DNA of 64,000 nt from Isoetes taiwanensis (GCA_021234155.1 JAJEKV010000136.1:434001-498000); one strand, 5' to 3'; shown: positions 22,057 to 32,880, numbered from the stretch's first letter. Notes: generated from the sequence alone by a model not told the origin. Translations and numbers: made by a program.

Positions 22057-22610
22057 ATAAGGGTAAGCTTTTGGGATGCAATTCCCTGTTTGCCCGGTGG
22101 ATCTGCGACCCGGCGGGAGCGTTTCAACGGAAGCAAAACAGGAATTGCGCACAAAAACGCTTACCCTTACAATATCATAATCGGGAGGCATTTTCTTCAA
22201 TCGGGGAGCCTAGAACCAGATTTCAGAACCAGATTTCAGAACTTAAATCTTGTTAGATCGAAACATGGGGCTTCGCGACCCCAAACAGAGGATTCGAGGG
22301 ATTTTTTTGTGTGCGTAAATAGCGATTTTTTTGAACGATTAAGAGCAAAAATATGGGGTTTCTATACCGCTGAAACAGGGATTCTTGTGCAGGAGATTTA
22401 TGTGAAAGGGGGTTCTTGTGCAGGAATTTGTGTTCAAGCGAGCTTCTTGACCGGTTTCATGAATGCAAATTCTTGATGGCATCACCGGTTGAACCAAGAA
22501 CCCGTAATTTGTAGACCCAATTGTCATGCCGTGATATTGGTCGATGCCATGTGGCATCACGTAAATACACCACCGAAGAAAATGCGACCCGATTATGATA
22601 TTATTCCCTG
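22057..22610. repeat. Nested inverted repeats in the transposon interior
   Basis: One pair: AAGGGTAAGC near 22059 with GCTTACCCTT near 22160, with further pairing around CAATTCC and GGAATTG. Second pair: AATATCATAATCGGG at about 22170 with CCCGATTATGATATT at about 22590, extending into GCATTTTCTTC and its complement. The interior therefore looks like smaller foldback units joined together. Confidence 0.75.
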
Positions 22611-23109
22611 TTCTATGCATCTTGCCCCACGGACCCAAAAACACGGATCCAAAACCGGATTGAAAGCCGGATTTGCGGTAACCCATGCCTTTTTGCCGGA
22701 TGAATGCCTATGCCGATCCAAAATCCAAATGCAAAGCTCCCAAATGGCGTTGGAGCTCCATACAATGGCGTCTTCCCAAGATGTACTTCGTGATAACAAA
22801 TGTGATGCTTCCGGCCTCTTCGAGATACTCATCTCTCAAGCACTATCTTCCAAAAGCCCCGCGACGAATTCCAAGCCCGCATTTAATTTCCAAGAAACTG
22901 TTCAAGAAATATCTCCCTAAGCCGTTAAAAAAAACTCGGCTAAGAGTATTCTTCCTTTGAGGCTCCGCCCGATTAGAACAATGCAAACTTGAGATCTTCT
23001 CGTGGATCCAGCCCCGTAAGGCAGCCATCGCCGGAGCAAGGGGCCATAGCCCAAGACTACCGGAACACCTCCCACAAGAATAAAGAATGGGGACGTAAAA
23101 AATTTTGAA

Positions 23110-23365
23110 TTTTACCGAATATTCCGGATGGTGATTCCGTCGCATGGAATAACAGAGCGGTGATTCCGTCCGGTGGTATTTGGCGATGTGATTCCGTCTC
23201 AAGGTATAAAATGGACGGCCGGGATGGAACCACGCACGGATGGTCGGATCCATCGGGAAGGTACACCGACGTTGTCGCACGAATAACGGGCCTCCGGGCG
23301 GATCCCGCTCCCGGGAGGGTCCTGTGGATTCCGGCAGAGGGAATATCTTGCGATGGAATCACGAT
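23110..23365. repeat. Right subterminal array, inverted relative to the left array
   Basis: About four to five units carry GTGATTCCGTC, the complement of the left-array motif, in the opposite orientation. The segment AAGGTATAAA is the mirror of TTTATACCTT in the left arm, so the terminal inverted repeat extends for several hundred bases with interruptions. Confidence 0.8.
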
Positions 23366-23401
23366 AACCGGGGTAAAAATATTTTCAGGCTATTTGGAAC
23401 A

Positions 23402-24222
23402 TGCAAAGGTATTTAGCTTGTTTCAGGTGCAAATGCTATTAAGGATTGATTTCTCTCAACATGTTTCCCACCCTTGGAAGGTTCTATTTTTTCGTGATCC
23501 AGCAATGCAAAGGGAGGGGAAACATGACTGCTCTTGTGGGAACTGTCATTCCATTGCTTCTGTATTTATTGAGAGGTGCTAAAATTGCTTATGTTTTGTT
23601 CACTAACACAAAGCCATTATTGCCTAGTAGGTTTTAAATGCTGCCATCTATCAGACACAGACTATGACAATGCATTCAAGACAGTTCCTTGCATTAGTTA
23701 GAGCTAGTGGACCAAAAAAACCTCTGTTATAGCCTTGGTTGAGAGGTTATAAATCGCTTACGAACCATTAAAATCCAGATGAGATTGCAGTGATTGAAGG
23801 AGCTTCTAGTTGGGTAATAACATAGCTGCAACACTGGATATAAAGATCAAACACTATTTACCTGTATTATCTCAAGTTTTTCTTATCTACAGACTTCTCT
23901 GAACTAGTTTTGGTAGCAATACATTCTAGGGTTTTAAGTCCTTTTCTATCAGGTTTAAAGAGTGCAAGTGCGTCATTGCTTTGGACATGACTTCAAGTGC
24001 TGGTATCAGCGAATTTTTTTCTCCTCTGTTACTTTTGTCATGTCCTTTCCATGATGTTATAGCTACTATCAAGCAATTTTTTAATCTTCTTTTAAGATCC
24101 CATACAGAATTTCTGGCACTAATTTTAGATGTTGAAGTGCGGCAGGAGCTGGAGATTAGAGATCAGAGCATTTTCTTCTTCCTTTTTCTTGCATGAAGCC
24201 TCTAACTTTTTTGTTGTATCCA
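23402..24222. other. Intergenic, no recognised feature
   Basis: AT-rich sequence with short ORFs only; none shows a domain on either strand. Confidence 0.5.
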
Positions 24223-24294
24223 TATCCACCTTGACCGTCTCATAGGCCAGTTGGCCTCCGTGGACGTTAAAATATACTTCCTTCCTTCCTTCCT
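24223..24294 (+). mobile_element. 5'-truncated LINE 3' end with CTTC tail
   Basis: The string CATAGGCCAGTTGG, then CTCCGTGGACG at 24256-24266 and TTAAAAT, is the plus-strand version of the 3' end of the LINE at 30.4 kb. It is followed by a short (TTCC)n run that may be its tail. Nothing LINE-like lies upstream, so only the terminal piece was inserted or kept. Confidence 0.65.
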
Positions 24295-24744
24295 CATGCA
24301 AAAGGTATCCATATGGTGAGGCGCCTTTGCACCCATTTTCTTTGCAGAGAGGGCTTGGCACCCATTTGCAGAAATATTTTTGATATAAACCTTGACCCTA
24401 GTTTTCCCAAGTTCTAGATGCTAACTAATGCCCAAACTGCTCTTGCTGTCACCGAACCTTTCAGAAATATGAAATAAGGTAATTTTTTGTGGTACAATAT
24501 TAACGTTCATCTAAGCAAGATAGTTAAAGCATATATATTATTTGCCAACATCCATTCAATTTCCATATGCCTCTTTCAAATGGGACTAGTATTCTCTAAG
24601 ACACAAATGTGCGTAGCCTAATGCTATTTGCTATCAGGAGATATACTTTTGCACATTTGTATAACCTTACTACCAAATTTCTACTCTTTTTCTTTCCCTT
24701 CTTTTCCATCTACATTGGTAGACCATCATAAATGCTAGAGGTTT

Positions 24745-26127
24745 TGAAGCCTCATAAGCATGATCGGCATGCACAAGGAAGCCAAGCCTTGGCTCTTTTC
24801 AGGCAGATGGAATTAGAAGGAATGATGCTGGATAAATTTTCTTAGAGTAGTATGATTAATGTCTGTAGCAGCCTACAAGCCCTAGCTCAAGGAAAGCAAA
24901 TCCATACTTACATTCTCGGGTGCAAGAGATAAAACCAACATTTTTATTGCAACATCCCTAGTTAATATGTATGGCAAATGTAATCATATAGCAAATGCCA
25001 GAAAGATATTTAGAGCACGATATTTACATGGACAACAATGATCCCATCGATCCGAGCCATCGGATCGGCATTCTCGAATGGGCGAGCATGCATCTCTTGC
25101 ATGCATGCATGCATTGCATGCATTTTCTGTGGCTCTGGTTCGTTTGGGATCTCTATTTCTTGCAGCTTCTTCATCGATTTCTCATCGGCATTTTCTCCTC
25201 TCTCAGCAGTTCCCTTGTCTCCCACCCACCCTCCTTTAATGTGTATATTATTGTAAATGTTGTTTTTGTTGCGTGGCACGCATGACCAGCCCCTCGCTTT
25301 TTCGAGGTTGTTTTTTATCACGTGGCACGCGTGACCAGCCCCTCGCTTTTCGAGGTTGTTGTTTTCTTATTTTTGTGTTCTAGTTTGTTGATGTGCAGGT
25401 ACAGCGGGATGCGCGACTCTGTCTTCTTCAGGCTTCGGGGGTTTCTTTGTGGGAGCGTTTGTTTTTGCAGCCTTACGTTGTGTCCAAGCCCCTTGCAGAG
25501 GGCTTATCACTAGGGGTTTTCCTCGAAAACCCGAAAGGGCGAGGTTTTCTAATCTCGGTGATAAGCTCTCTACAGGTACACTTAACCGACATCTGTAGAA
25601 TTTTTTTGGGGTCCAGATGATATAACTGGATATTCCCTGTGTTTTTTCATTGTGGGTAGCTTGCAAATATGCAGCTACCCACTCTCAACCATTGTAGAAT
25701 TCTGCTGAGATGAATGAAAAGCGGGAGCTTTTGTCTGTTTTCATGCGAGCCCTTCGAGAATTGCAATTTATGTTTAGAACAATCTTGCGACGGATGCCTT
25801 TAAAAATTTTCAAGAATCGGAACATAATGGCTTGAGATGAAACAAAGTCGCCTTTGTAACTCTCCTAGATGCAGGTATTGTTTTAACAGATCTAGCCAAG
25901 GAGAAATTCACCAACTTTAGGGCTATCTGTAATGGTGATGCAATCAACATTGTAGTTGGTCTGCTTTTGTGAAAATGTATGCAATTTGTCGTTGTTTAGA
26001 TTGTGAAAATGTATGCAATTTGTCGTTGTTTAGAGGTAGCATTCCATACTTTCTACAAAATGCCAGAACAGAATGTGGTTTCGTGGACTGCTATAATTGT
26101 AGCATATGCAGAAACCAACTTGGTCTT
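24745..26127 (+). pseudogene. PPR pseudogene, upstream part (interrupted by two insertions)
   Basis: At 24745-25017 the conceptual protein shows ALALFRQMELEGM, CSSLQALAQGKQIH and NMYGKCNHIANARKIF, the PLS-type PPR pattern, with in-frame stops and a shift. At 26031-26127 it resumes with FYKMPEQNVVSWTAII and AYAETN. The segment between (25018-26030) is foreign. The gene is cut at 26127 by an LTR element and goes on at 34231. Such proteins bind and process organellar RNA; this copy is dead. Confidence 0.8.
25018..26030. other. Foreign insert within the PPR pseudogene, with repeats and hairpins
   Basis: Contains a 49-bp-period duplication (25272-25312 and 25321-25360), each copy with a CCTCG...CGAGG hairpin; a 12-bp stem at 25499-25510 with 25558-25569 enclosing a second stem; a CTACAG/CTGTAG stem just after; a 10-13 bp stem around 25655-25685 (GTGGGTAGCT with AGCTACCCAC); and a perfect 34-bp tandem duplication at 25967-26034. 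No protein is recognised. Element ends cannot be set with confidence. Confidence 0.6.
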
Positions 26128-26661
26128 TGTTGACCGGGATTTTGGCACCCGGTCAACATAAGAAAGGAGGGGGCGTGAAGGAGTATTTGTAACCTAAGGG
26201 CCTAGATTTATAAGGGCCTTTGGGATGTTTATTATTTTAAATGGCTAAGATAGAGAGGTGAAAATAGAAGGCTAAGATGAAGGGGCATAAATCAAAGGTT
26301 AAGATGAAGAGGCAAATGGAAGGTTATGATGAAGAGGTTGGAATGGAGGGTGAAGATTATGAGGTGCAAGGTATTTAAAATTTTTGAGGGACACGAGTTC
26401 CTCCTCTCTCCCTGATCCAAGATTCTTGAGAGGGTTCAGAGACCTCTCTTGATCATGGATTTAGAGGCCCTCCATGTTTCAGAGGCATGGAGGGCAATTT
26501 ACATTGTATTTCCTTCTCTTATTCTTATAGATTGGAGATTATTTTGGGCTCAAGATTTTTCTTTGAATCTCTCTCATTCTTTATCTTGCAGCATCAAATT
26601 TGATCTTGATTCTTGCCTCTTGAGGCCACTTGTTGGGGATTGTGGGGAAAATCCGTCAACA
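26128..26661 (+). repeat. Left long terminal repeat
   Basis: The first 31 bases form an 11-bp perfect inverted repeat (TGTTGACCGGG, CCCGGTCAACA) around a 9-base loop. A TATA-like TATTTAAAAT lies at 26372, followed by a pyrimidine-rich stretch, as at an LTR promoter. It ends AATCCGTCAACA. Confidence 0.85.
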
Positions 26662-27485
26662 AAATGGAGGTTCTACCGAGATCTTAATTTTCCCCGCGAT
26701 CATGCTTTGGTGCTGCTCTCTTCTATGTTCACTGCTTGCTGCTTGAAGATGCTTGAAGATGCTGCAGAAAGAAATACTTCTTGAATATTTTCAGGAGAGC
26801 CAGCAAAAGCCAGCCCTCCACGAGCTTCAAAGCTTCTTGTCTTACACTCTGCCATGAAATCGGCTCCCTTTATCTGTTTCTCACAAATCCTCCAAATCTT
26901 GCTGTGACAAAAAGGCCTGCATTCAAAGTCTATAGCAGAAAGAAAACAAGAAGAGAAGAAAAGTTCTGCATTACCTGCGCTTGCACTGTACTTAGAGAGT
27001 GTCTGATGCTTCAGCCGTGTTTCTCTATTGATTCTCTCTGTTGATTCTGTGCCTGCAAGAAAAGCCATGGCCATGCCTGCTGCCGAATCCAACCATCGCC
27101 ATAGCCTCTGTCTTTGCCATTGCCATCTGCAAGAAAAGAAGGAAAAGGAAGCAATCAAAGAAAAAGGAAGAAAGAGGAGGAAGTTCTTGCCATAGCCGCT
27201 GCCATAGCCACAACTGTCCTTCTATTGCTGAATCCATCCATCAAGCTGCTGCCGGACCTGTAAAGAAAAGAAATCAAAGGATGAAAGTAAGGAAAAGAGA
27301 AGCTCCATTCCGTCCGCCGCCATAGCCTCCTGTTCGCTGCCGCCCAAAAAAAAAAAATTTCTGTGTCATTTTTTTCCACGCTCATCCTTTTGCCCTTTTC
27401 CTTTGTTTTGTCCTTCGCCATTTTTTTTATTTTATCTTTCCTATCTATCCTTCTTTGTATTTGTTTTTTTTAACCACCCTTTTTA

Positions 27486-27560
27486 GCAGGGTTGCCTAAC
27501 CCCCCCTGCCCACTTTCCTGCAATTCTAGATATGCCACGTGTCGTGCCACGTCAGCCAAA
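27486..27560 (+). repeat. Dispersed repeat copy B (see 19391-19467)
   Basis: Same ordered motifs as copy A: AGGGTTGCCTAACC, GCAATTCTAG, TATGCCACGTG. Here it lies just upstream of the TPR-SET fragment, so it may be part of that gene's promoter or leader, or an older insert there. Confidence 0.55.
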
Positions 27561-27679
27561 AAAACTCCTGTCCATTGGATCTTTTATTTTCGGCATCAAT
27601 GGTTCTGGAAATTCTAAAAATTCCGTAATTTCCATCCCTCTCCTTCTGTCGGCTTCCCTCTCTTCACAGCTGCATCCTG

Positions 27680-28350
27680 CAAACGTCCAGTTTCTTGAGC
27701 GTGTTGCACCCCCGGATCTTATGCTTGAGAAGTTAATGGCTGAGGGCAATTGTTTGTTTGGTAAGAATGACTAAAAGGGTGCCATCGATGCCTATACCAA
27801 ATGCATTGATGCATGGCACATCAGAATCCAAAGAACTTGTCATGCAATCATTTTCTAATATGTCAGAGGCCTGGATGAAGTTGCCTAACTATGTAAGAGC
27901 CCTTGCAGATGCTTGTCACGCTCTAAAGTTTGATGCTACCCATGTGAAAAGCCTCTTTAGGAAAGCTCGGTGTTTATATGCCTTGCAGGAATATAACAAA
28001 GCGCTGAGCACACTTGAGCATGCTCGTGATAAGGCTACTGATGCTAAGGATGCTAAAAGAAGTTGCTATAAACCAAAGCACTATGGGGGTTTAATCAGTT
28101 AGCCAGTTGTTTTGCAGAATGACACGAAGCACCCAAATGTAGCAATTATATAGGGCATGTTTCTATCTGTGCTGTTAAGGATGGGAATGGCCTTACATTA
28201 TTTGCTACAAGAAATATGAAGGTTGGAAAATTGCTACTGGTAAACAATCCTTTGGCCATTGGCCGTGGTGGATTAAGGCCTACTCGTTCTTTTCATGGCT
28301 TTCACAGCTCTTTGCCCCACGGTGATGAGGTTGTTCTGTATACAATAATT
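27680..28350 (+). pseudogene. TPR-SET domain protein fragment (putative lysine methyltransferase relative)
   Basis: In changing frames the segment encodes LMAEGNCLFGKND and AIDAYTKCIDAW, then YVRALADACHALKFD and SLFRKARCLYALQEYNKAL, which are tetratricopeptide helices. At 28155-28265 it reads NGLTLFATRNMKVGKLLLV and NNPLAIG, which matches the opening of a SET domain (the G-x-G-L-FATR-x-IKxGE pattern). Plants have proteins with TPRs followed by SET. Stops and shifts break the frame, and the catalytic NHxC part of SET is not seen. No intron is visible in this piece. It lies inside the LTR element in the sense orientation. Confidence 0.6.
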
Positions 28351-28510
28351 ATTCCAGGGCTTTGGACCAGATCACTTACTTAGATAGTGCATGGGTGATG
28401 TTTTAACCTATGAAGGTTTAAATATTCAATGCATTCTTAGGCTGGTGAACTTCTTAGGCTGTTGTTTTAGGCTGGTGAGAGTAGCTACTGCTTAGGGAAT
28501 ATTCTGTACC

Positions 28511-29674
28511 ATGTATAGAAAGAGTGAAGAAGTCACTGATGACTGCAAAAAGTGCTTCTTGACCTTAACCTTTTTAATAATCTCGTTTGCAGCACAGTTA
28601 ATAGGCTTCAGGACAGACTTACCATTGCCATCTTTTTGGGAATTCATTTTGCAACTCAGTGTTTATTTTCTGGTGGAAGACTATGGCAATTACTGGGTCC
28701 ATCGATGGTTACATTGCAGTTGGGGATACAGTAAAATTCACTATATGCATCATGAATTTAGTGCGCCAATGAGTTTTGCAGCTCCATATGCTCACTGGGC
28801 TGAAATTCTATTGCTTGGCATCCCATCCTTTGTTGGCCCTGCTTTTGTTCCTGGACATATGATCACCTTCTGGCTGTGGAATATTTTGCGAAATGTTGAA
28901 GCACTTGACACGCATAGTGGGTGAGTTTGAAGGAGTTTCCTGTCATTATTTATTTTAACTAAAAATAAAAATGTTAAGGGGTGAAAGCATGTTAGGGCCT
29001 ACATAAAAAATTACCAAAAAGGTACTTTTCTGTGTACTTCTGTGCAAGTACATAATTGTATTTTAAAGTACCTAGACTACAAGATTGACTAAAAGCAATT
29101 GTGTTATGTTCAAGAGTAGTAGTACATACATGTTGTAAGGTACTTTGTGATGTCAAGAAGATGTTAAGAACTCAAATATATCATCATCTTTGACTACCCA
29201 GAGTATTTTCCAGGTAGTTTCCAAAACATGTAGGCCCTAACATGCTCTTACCCTAAGTTCCTAAATTTTTATGAAATCGCAGTTCATATATGATTTTCTT
29301 TGGAGTCCAACAAAACTTATCCCCTTGTATGGTGGACCAGGGTATCACGATTATCATCACTTTGTTGGCAAGAAAAGTCAAAGCAATTTTGCTTCAATGT
29401 TCACCTACTGTGACTTTATCTACGGAACCAATAAGGTTTATTTCTATACTTTCTTTTGGAAGTTGCTCAGTCCCTGGATATGATCTTGACATACCTGTTT
29501 GTTATCAAATGCTTTGAACTATTCTGAGATTTGGCTTGTAATGTTCAGGGTTATCGATATCAGAAAGGTCTTCTGAAGGTAAGATGTCATATTTCACTAC
29601 ACATATTGTAGGTTTTGATCTAATACAATGGTTCTCTGCAGGCACAACAACATAAATTGGAGAAATTTTTATAA
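28511..29674 (+). pseudogene. Sterol C4-methyl oxidase (SMO1-type) gene, 5'-truncated, inside the LTR element
   Basis: Exon pieces at 28511-28920, 29283-29435, 29549-29578 and 29642-29674 encode a fatty-acid-hydroxylase fold with the histidine boxes HRWLH, HYMHH and HDYHH, which bind the di-iron centre. SMO removes C-4 methyl groups in sterol synthesis at the endoplasmic reticulum. About the first 100 residues of a normal SMO are missing, including the first membrane segments. Donor and acceptor sites remain, but joining 28920 to 29283 changes the reading phase, so the copy is probably not functional. Retained introns show that it was picked up as DNA, or carried in unspliced RNA, not from mature mRNA. 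Confidence 0.8.
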
Positions 29675-29724
29675 TCAGCAAAAAAGTTCTCAGGAAATTA
29701 TTTGCTTTACAGAGCAGGTTCATT

Positions 29725-29763
29725 GTTCCTTTTAGGTGGGATTCCAATCCAAGAGTCTAAAGT
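29725..29763 (+). repeat. Partial copy of the LINE 3' structured motif
   Basis: TTTTAGGTGGGATT and CAATCCAAGAGT resemble the right half of the 3' motif in the LINE at 44.0 kb (TTTAGGTGGGGGATTTTAA, TCCAGAGAG). No LINE coding sequence adjoins it. Confidence 0.4.
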
Positions 29764-30393
29764 CATCTAGCATTCCCAACATTGTATTATTAGGTCATGC
29801 CTATATGAGGTTTTCTTAAGGACAAAATACTTGTTAAATATGAATCGGTGATGTCAAAAACAATTATTTTAATCGGGCTGCAGAGTTGTTGGCAGTAAAA
29901 CAGAAAATAGGTGCTTGGATTTGACAATGGTCTTTTATTAAGATCCCTCGATACTGAGCCGTCGAATTTGGAACACTGCCTGTTTTGAGAAAGCCCTTCA
30001 TTGGTTGAGTCCACAGTCCTCATCTGGACTGCAAATGCTTTGAATTTCAATCCGAGCTGTTTAGGTGCCAATCTGGGTGTCATATTGCAGTCTTCAGTCT
30101 CCAGGGAGTGCAGAATTTTGATATTTTTACCAATTAGAAGTTGTGCCCTGCATTGCTGTTATAAGCAATGATTTATGTGCTCTTTGAGAAGCAAAAGTAT
30201 CATAGCTCACTTGATCAAATTTAATGAAGTTTAAGACTTGAAGTTTGATATGTATGAGTGTTTCCTTGCGTGACCCATCCTCTTTGCTTCTTCTGTTGGA
30301 ACATGTCCAACTACTCTGTTTTAGAGAAGCGGATGCTTATACTTAATTGGAAGAACCATTTGTAGCTACCAATTTATAAGCACCTTTTTGTCT

Positions 30394-31830
30394 AGAATAG
30401 AATAGAATAGAATAGAATAGAATAGAATATGATTTTATCGTCCACGGAGACCAACTGGCCTATGGGACCCAAGTACAAAGAGAGAGCAGCAGGCGTATTA
30501 CTACCAGGATTAAAAAACCCCCGCCCCGAAGGGTTTTCGGGGGAAAAACCTTAGTAGCAATAAGGATGCTGACATACTGCACAATTATATACATAATCAC
30601 AAGTACAGCTGAGGTTAATGTCGGACAGGGGGGCATAACTGAGTCCGCGTATCCATTACCTCCCGGAGGTACGATCCCAACAAGCCTACAGAGGCCGTGC
30701 TCAGTAGCTCATGCAAGGCCTGATGGGGCACAACTAACCGAGCATACCGAGCCCGGATATGCTCGTACGCCGGACAGGCCTGGAGGGCGTGACTTTCATC
30801 CTCAATGGCTCGGTTGACAAAGATTGATGACTCGGCGCTCCTCACGCTGCCCCCGAATCCATCTCCCCTGCCTCAATGCGGAGGTGGTGTGCACTGCGGC
30901 GAATGGAAGCAATCACCTGGCGCTTTTCATGGGTAGATGGGTGCACGTGGTAGTGGTGTGGGCCCCTCGTGAGCATGGGATTAACCTGTCGATAATTTGC
31001 CACCTTGACATGTGATGGGGCCTGCGATCCCAAAGCTTGGCCATGAAGCAAGCATCCAATCTTGCTTCAATGCAATAGCGTTCCTTCGGTGTATGCACCG
31101 GGTCCACATCTCGTGTGCACGCACATTCCATAGCGAGAACCACCGGGCTTGCTTGTCTTTCCAAAGAGGCTTTGAGTCGCCGCGGGCCCATCGCCACCGC
31201 CAAAGCAAGGTTGGGCAGCCGGGCTTCATCCATAGCCACCACCTTTTGGAAGTAAATAATGTGACATTCAGTAGCGACCCTCGTAATGGAAGGAAGCCCG
31301 TCTCCGGAGCAAGATCTGATATGGGACCGTGGATTTCACTCCCGGTTAGGGCCAAGAAGGCCTTACGCACTGCTCTAGATCGTTCCAAGTGGTGAGGGAT
31401 ATCACCGGCCCCCACACGCCCCATAGAGGAGGACCCGGTTCAACCAAGGCCACGAACAAGTGTGCCTGGTGACCCCATGCATCTGACTACGCCTTGTGAT
31501 TGTTGTTTTGCATTGCATCTGGGGCTTTCGCCTGCAGGTGACCAGTAACTGATGGATGCATCCCGGTATGTGGTAGTAGAAAACTCAATGCCCAAATACT
31601 TATAAGACTGAGCCACCTCCACTACCTGCCCCTGGTAAGTGAATGAGGGAAGGCGTGGGTGCCGGGATGATGGGACCAGCAGCACCCTTGTCTTGGCCAA
31701 GTTAACTCTCATGTCAGTGAATTGGCAGAAAGTGTCCAAAGCATCCAGGTGGCATTGCATGTCCTCTGGGGTATATGCGAGCAGGTCAACATCATCAGCA
31801 TATATGAGTTGCCGGATTATGCCGAAAGAA
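30394..31830 (-). mobile_element. 5'-truncated LINE with (ATTCT)7 tail
   Basis: On the minus strand the copy starts just before the reverse transcriptase motif YADDVDLL (31802-31779). It continues through the thumb (YKYLGIEFS), a tRNA-ligase-like or zinc-type C-terminal part (HALQACPAYEHIRARY at about 30770), and a 3' UTR with a hairpin (30496-30562). It ends with CTCCGTGGACG (30449-30439), GATAAAATC and seven ATTCT units (30428-30394). Frames are broken. 5' truncation is usual for LINE insertions. It sits within the LTR element, so it came in after that element formed or was carried by it. Confidence 0.85.
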
Positions 31831-32489
31831 CTCTTTTAGATATAATATGTTTGTATGAACTTGTACAAAAAAAAAATGCCAAGTAGTGAGTTGGGCAATA
31901 AGTAGTTCTTGCTTAAGCCCAAGTATGCATGCTAGGAGATTAAGTGAGAGTTAGTTTAGGGTATTCGTCAGATGCCTAATATGACATAACAAGTTGATGG
32001 TGCACATAACGGCACCTAACATGGGCTGACCGGATAATTTTTGCAATGTGCAACATGCTCGTAAGTTATTAGCTATCATGCTGGACTAAAGTTCACATAT
32101 GCAAAAAGGTTGGGAATTTCATCGAACCATTTTCATCTTTTGTCGATAGAATTTGCAAGAGAATGGAGTGACACCTTTCATGCAGATAACGGAATATATA
32201 ACACAAGAAGCATTCATGTTGTCCAAAAGCCTGACTCTGCTGTGCCCAATATGAATCTGTACATGCTCCAATAGAGTATCTAGAATTTCATAGCATACTC
32301 TTCAAACCAACTATTCCAGTCTTGTTTCTTTGACATCACCAAACGATTACATGCTACTAACAATGGTGCTCCAGAGAGTAGCATTTTCTTTAAATGCTGA
32401 TGCATTATACCTTGTGTCACAATGATTGTACGTTAGAAGAGACCCACTTAATTGTGTGTGAGTCACCCCTCGTATTATTGAAGCTCAGA
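31831..32489. other. LTR element interior, unassigned
   Basis: AT-rich sequence with no recognised coding or repeat signal on either strand. Confidence 0.4.
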
Positions 32490-32880
32490 CCACATAGGTT
32501 AGATGGAATTGTTTGTATCATTGAACATATTCCAGGGAAGATCCAGTGATTCCATAAGCTTAAGATTCCCAAATGGGTGAGGTATTTCTCTGCTGAAGTT
32601 TTTAGGGGACAAGTTCAATTGCCTGAGTACTACAAGCTTACTCAACTGCCAAGGAATGGATGCATTAAAATTATTGTTGGACTGATGAGAAACACCCTTC
32701 CAGTTAATAGTGATCTCAGAAAATAACTGAAACTTAGAATTAATGATTCAATAAAGTCTTAACAGATCTCCCGGCAAGCTGCCTGTAAGTTTATTCTTTG
32801 ATAGGTCCCATGAAGTCAGGTGACATTTCTCTGTTGAGGTGGTTGACCTAGTCCCAACTAATGGAGAGTCCAACCCAAGA
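32490..32880 (-). pseudogene. Leucine-rich repeat (receptor-like) gene remnant
   Basis: Minus-strand reading gives WQLSKLVVLRQLNLSPKNF, then SREIPHPFGNLKLMESLDL, which is the plant-type LRR consensus (LxxLxxLxLSxNxFSGxIPxxFGNL). Upstream, KNKLTGSLPGDL is another repeat. A stop and a shift interrupt it. Neither a kinase nor a signal peptide is found nearby. It is a further host-gene fragment in the LTR element interior, antisense to the element. Confidence 0.6.

Larger units (their letters stand above)
20571..23390. mobile_element. TIR DNA transposon without transposase, Mutator-like candidate
   Basis: The left end (AAATATTTTTACCC at 20571, then GGTTAT, GTGATTCCATCGCAA) is the inverted copy of the right end (TTGCGATGGAATCAC, ATAACC, GGGTAAAAATATTT at 23349-23384). 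The 11-bp sequence TATTTGGAACA lies directly outside both ends (20560-20570 and 23391-23401), which looks like a target-site duplication. The right end carries about six more bases than the left before the duplication, so the left tip may be trimmed. A 9-11 bp duplication fits Mutator-like elements. Inside are inverted arrays and nested inverted repeats. No transposase motif is seen in any frame, so it would depend on an enzyme supplied elsewhere. Confidence 0.8.

Noticed and set aside
21955-22920. Transposase ORFs inside the TIR element
   Set aside because: The frames at 21955-22476 and 22489-22920 consist of inverted-repeat sequence and contain no DDE, zinc-finger or other transposase motif.
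25690-25740. A hammerhead ribozyme (retrozyme) near CTGAGATGAATGAAA
   Set aside because: The catalytic core CUGANGA is not matched in order and no flanking stems could be paired.
28511-29674. The sterol methyl oxidase piece as a working gene
   Set aside because: The first ~100 residues are missing, and joining the first two exons at their splice sites breaks the frame.
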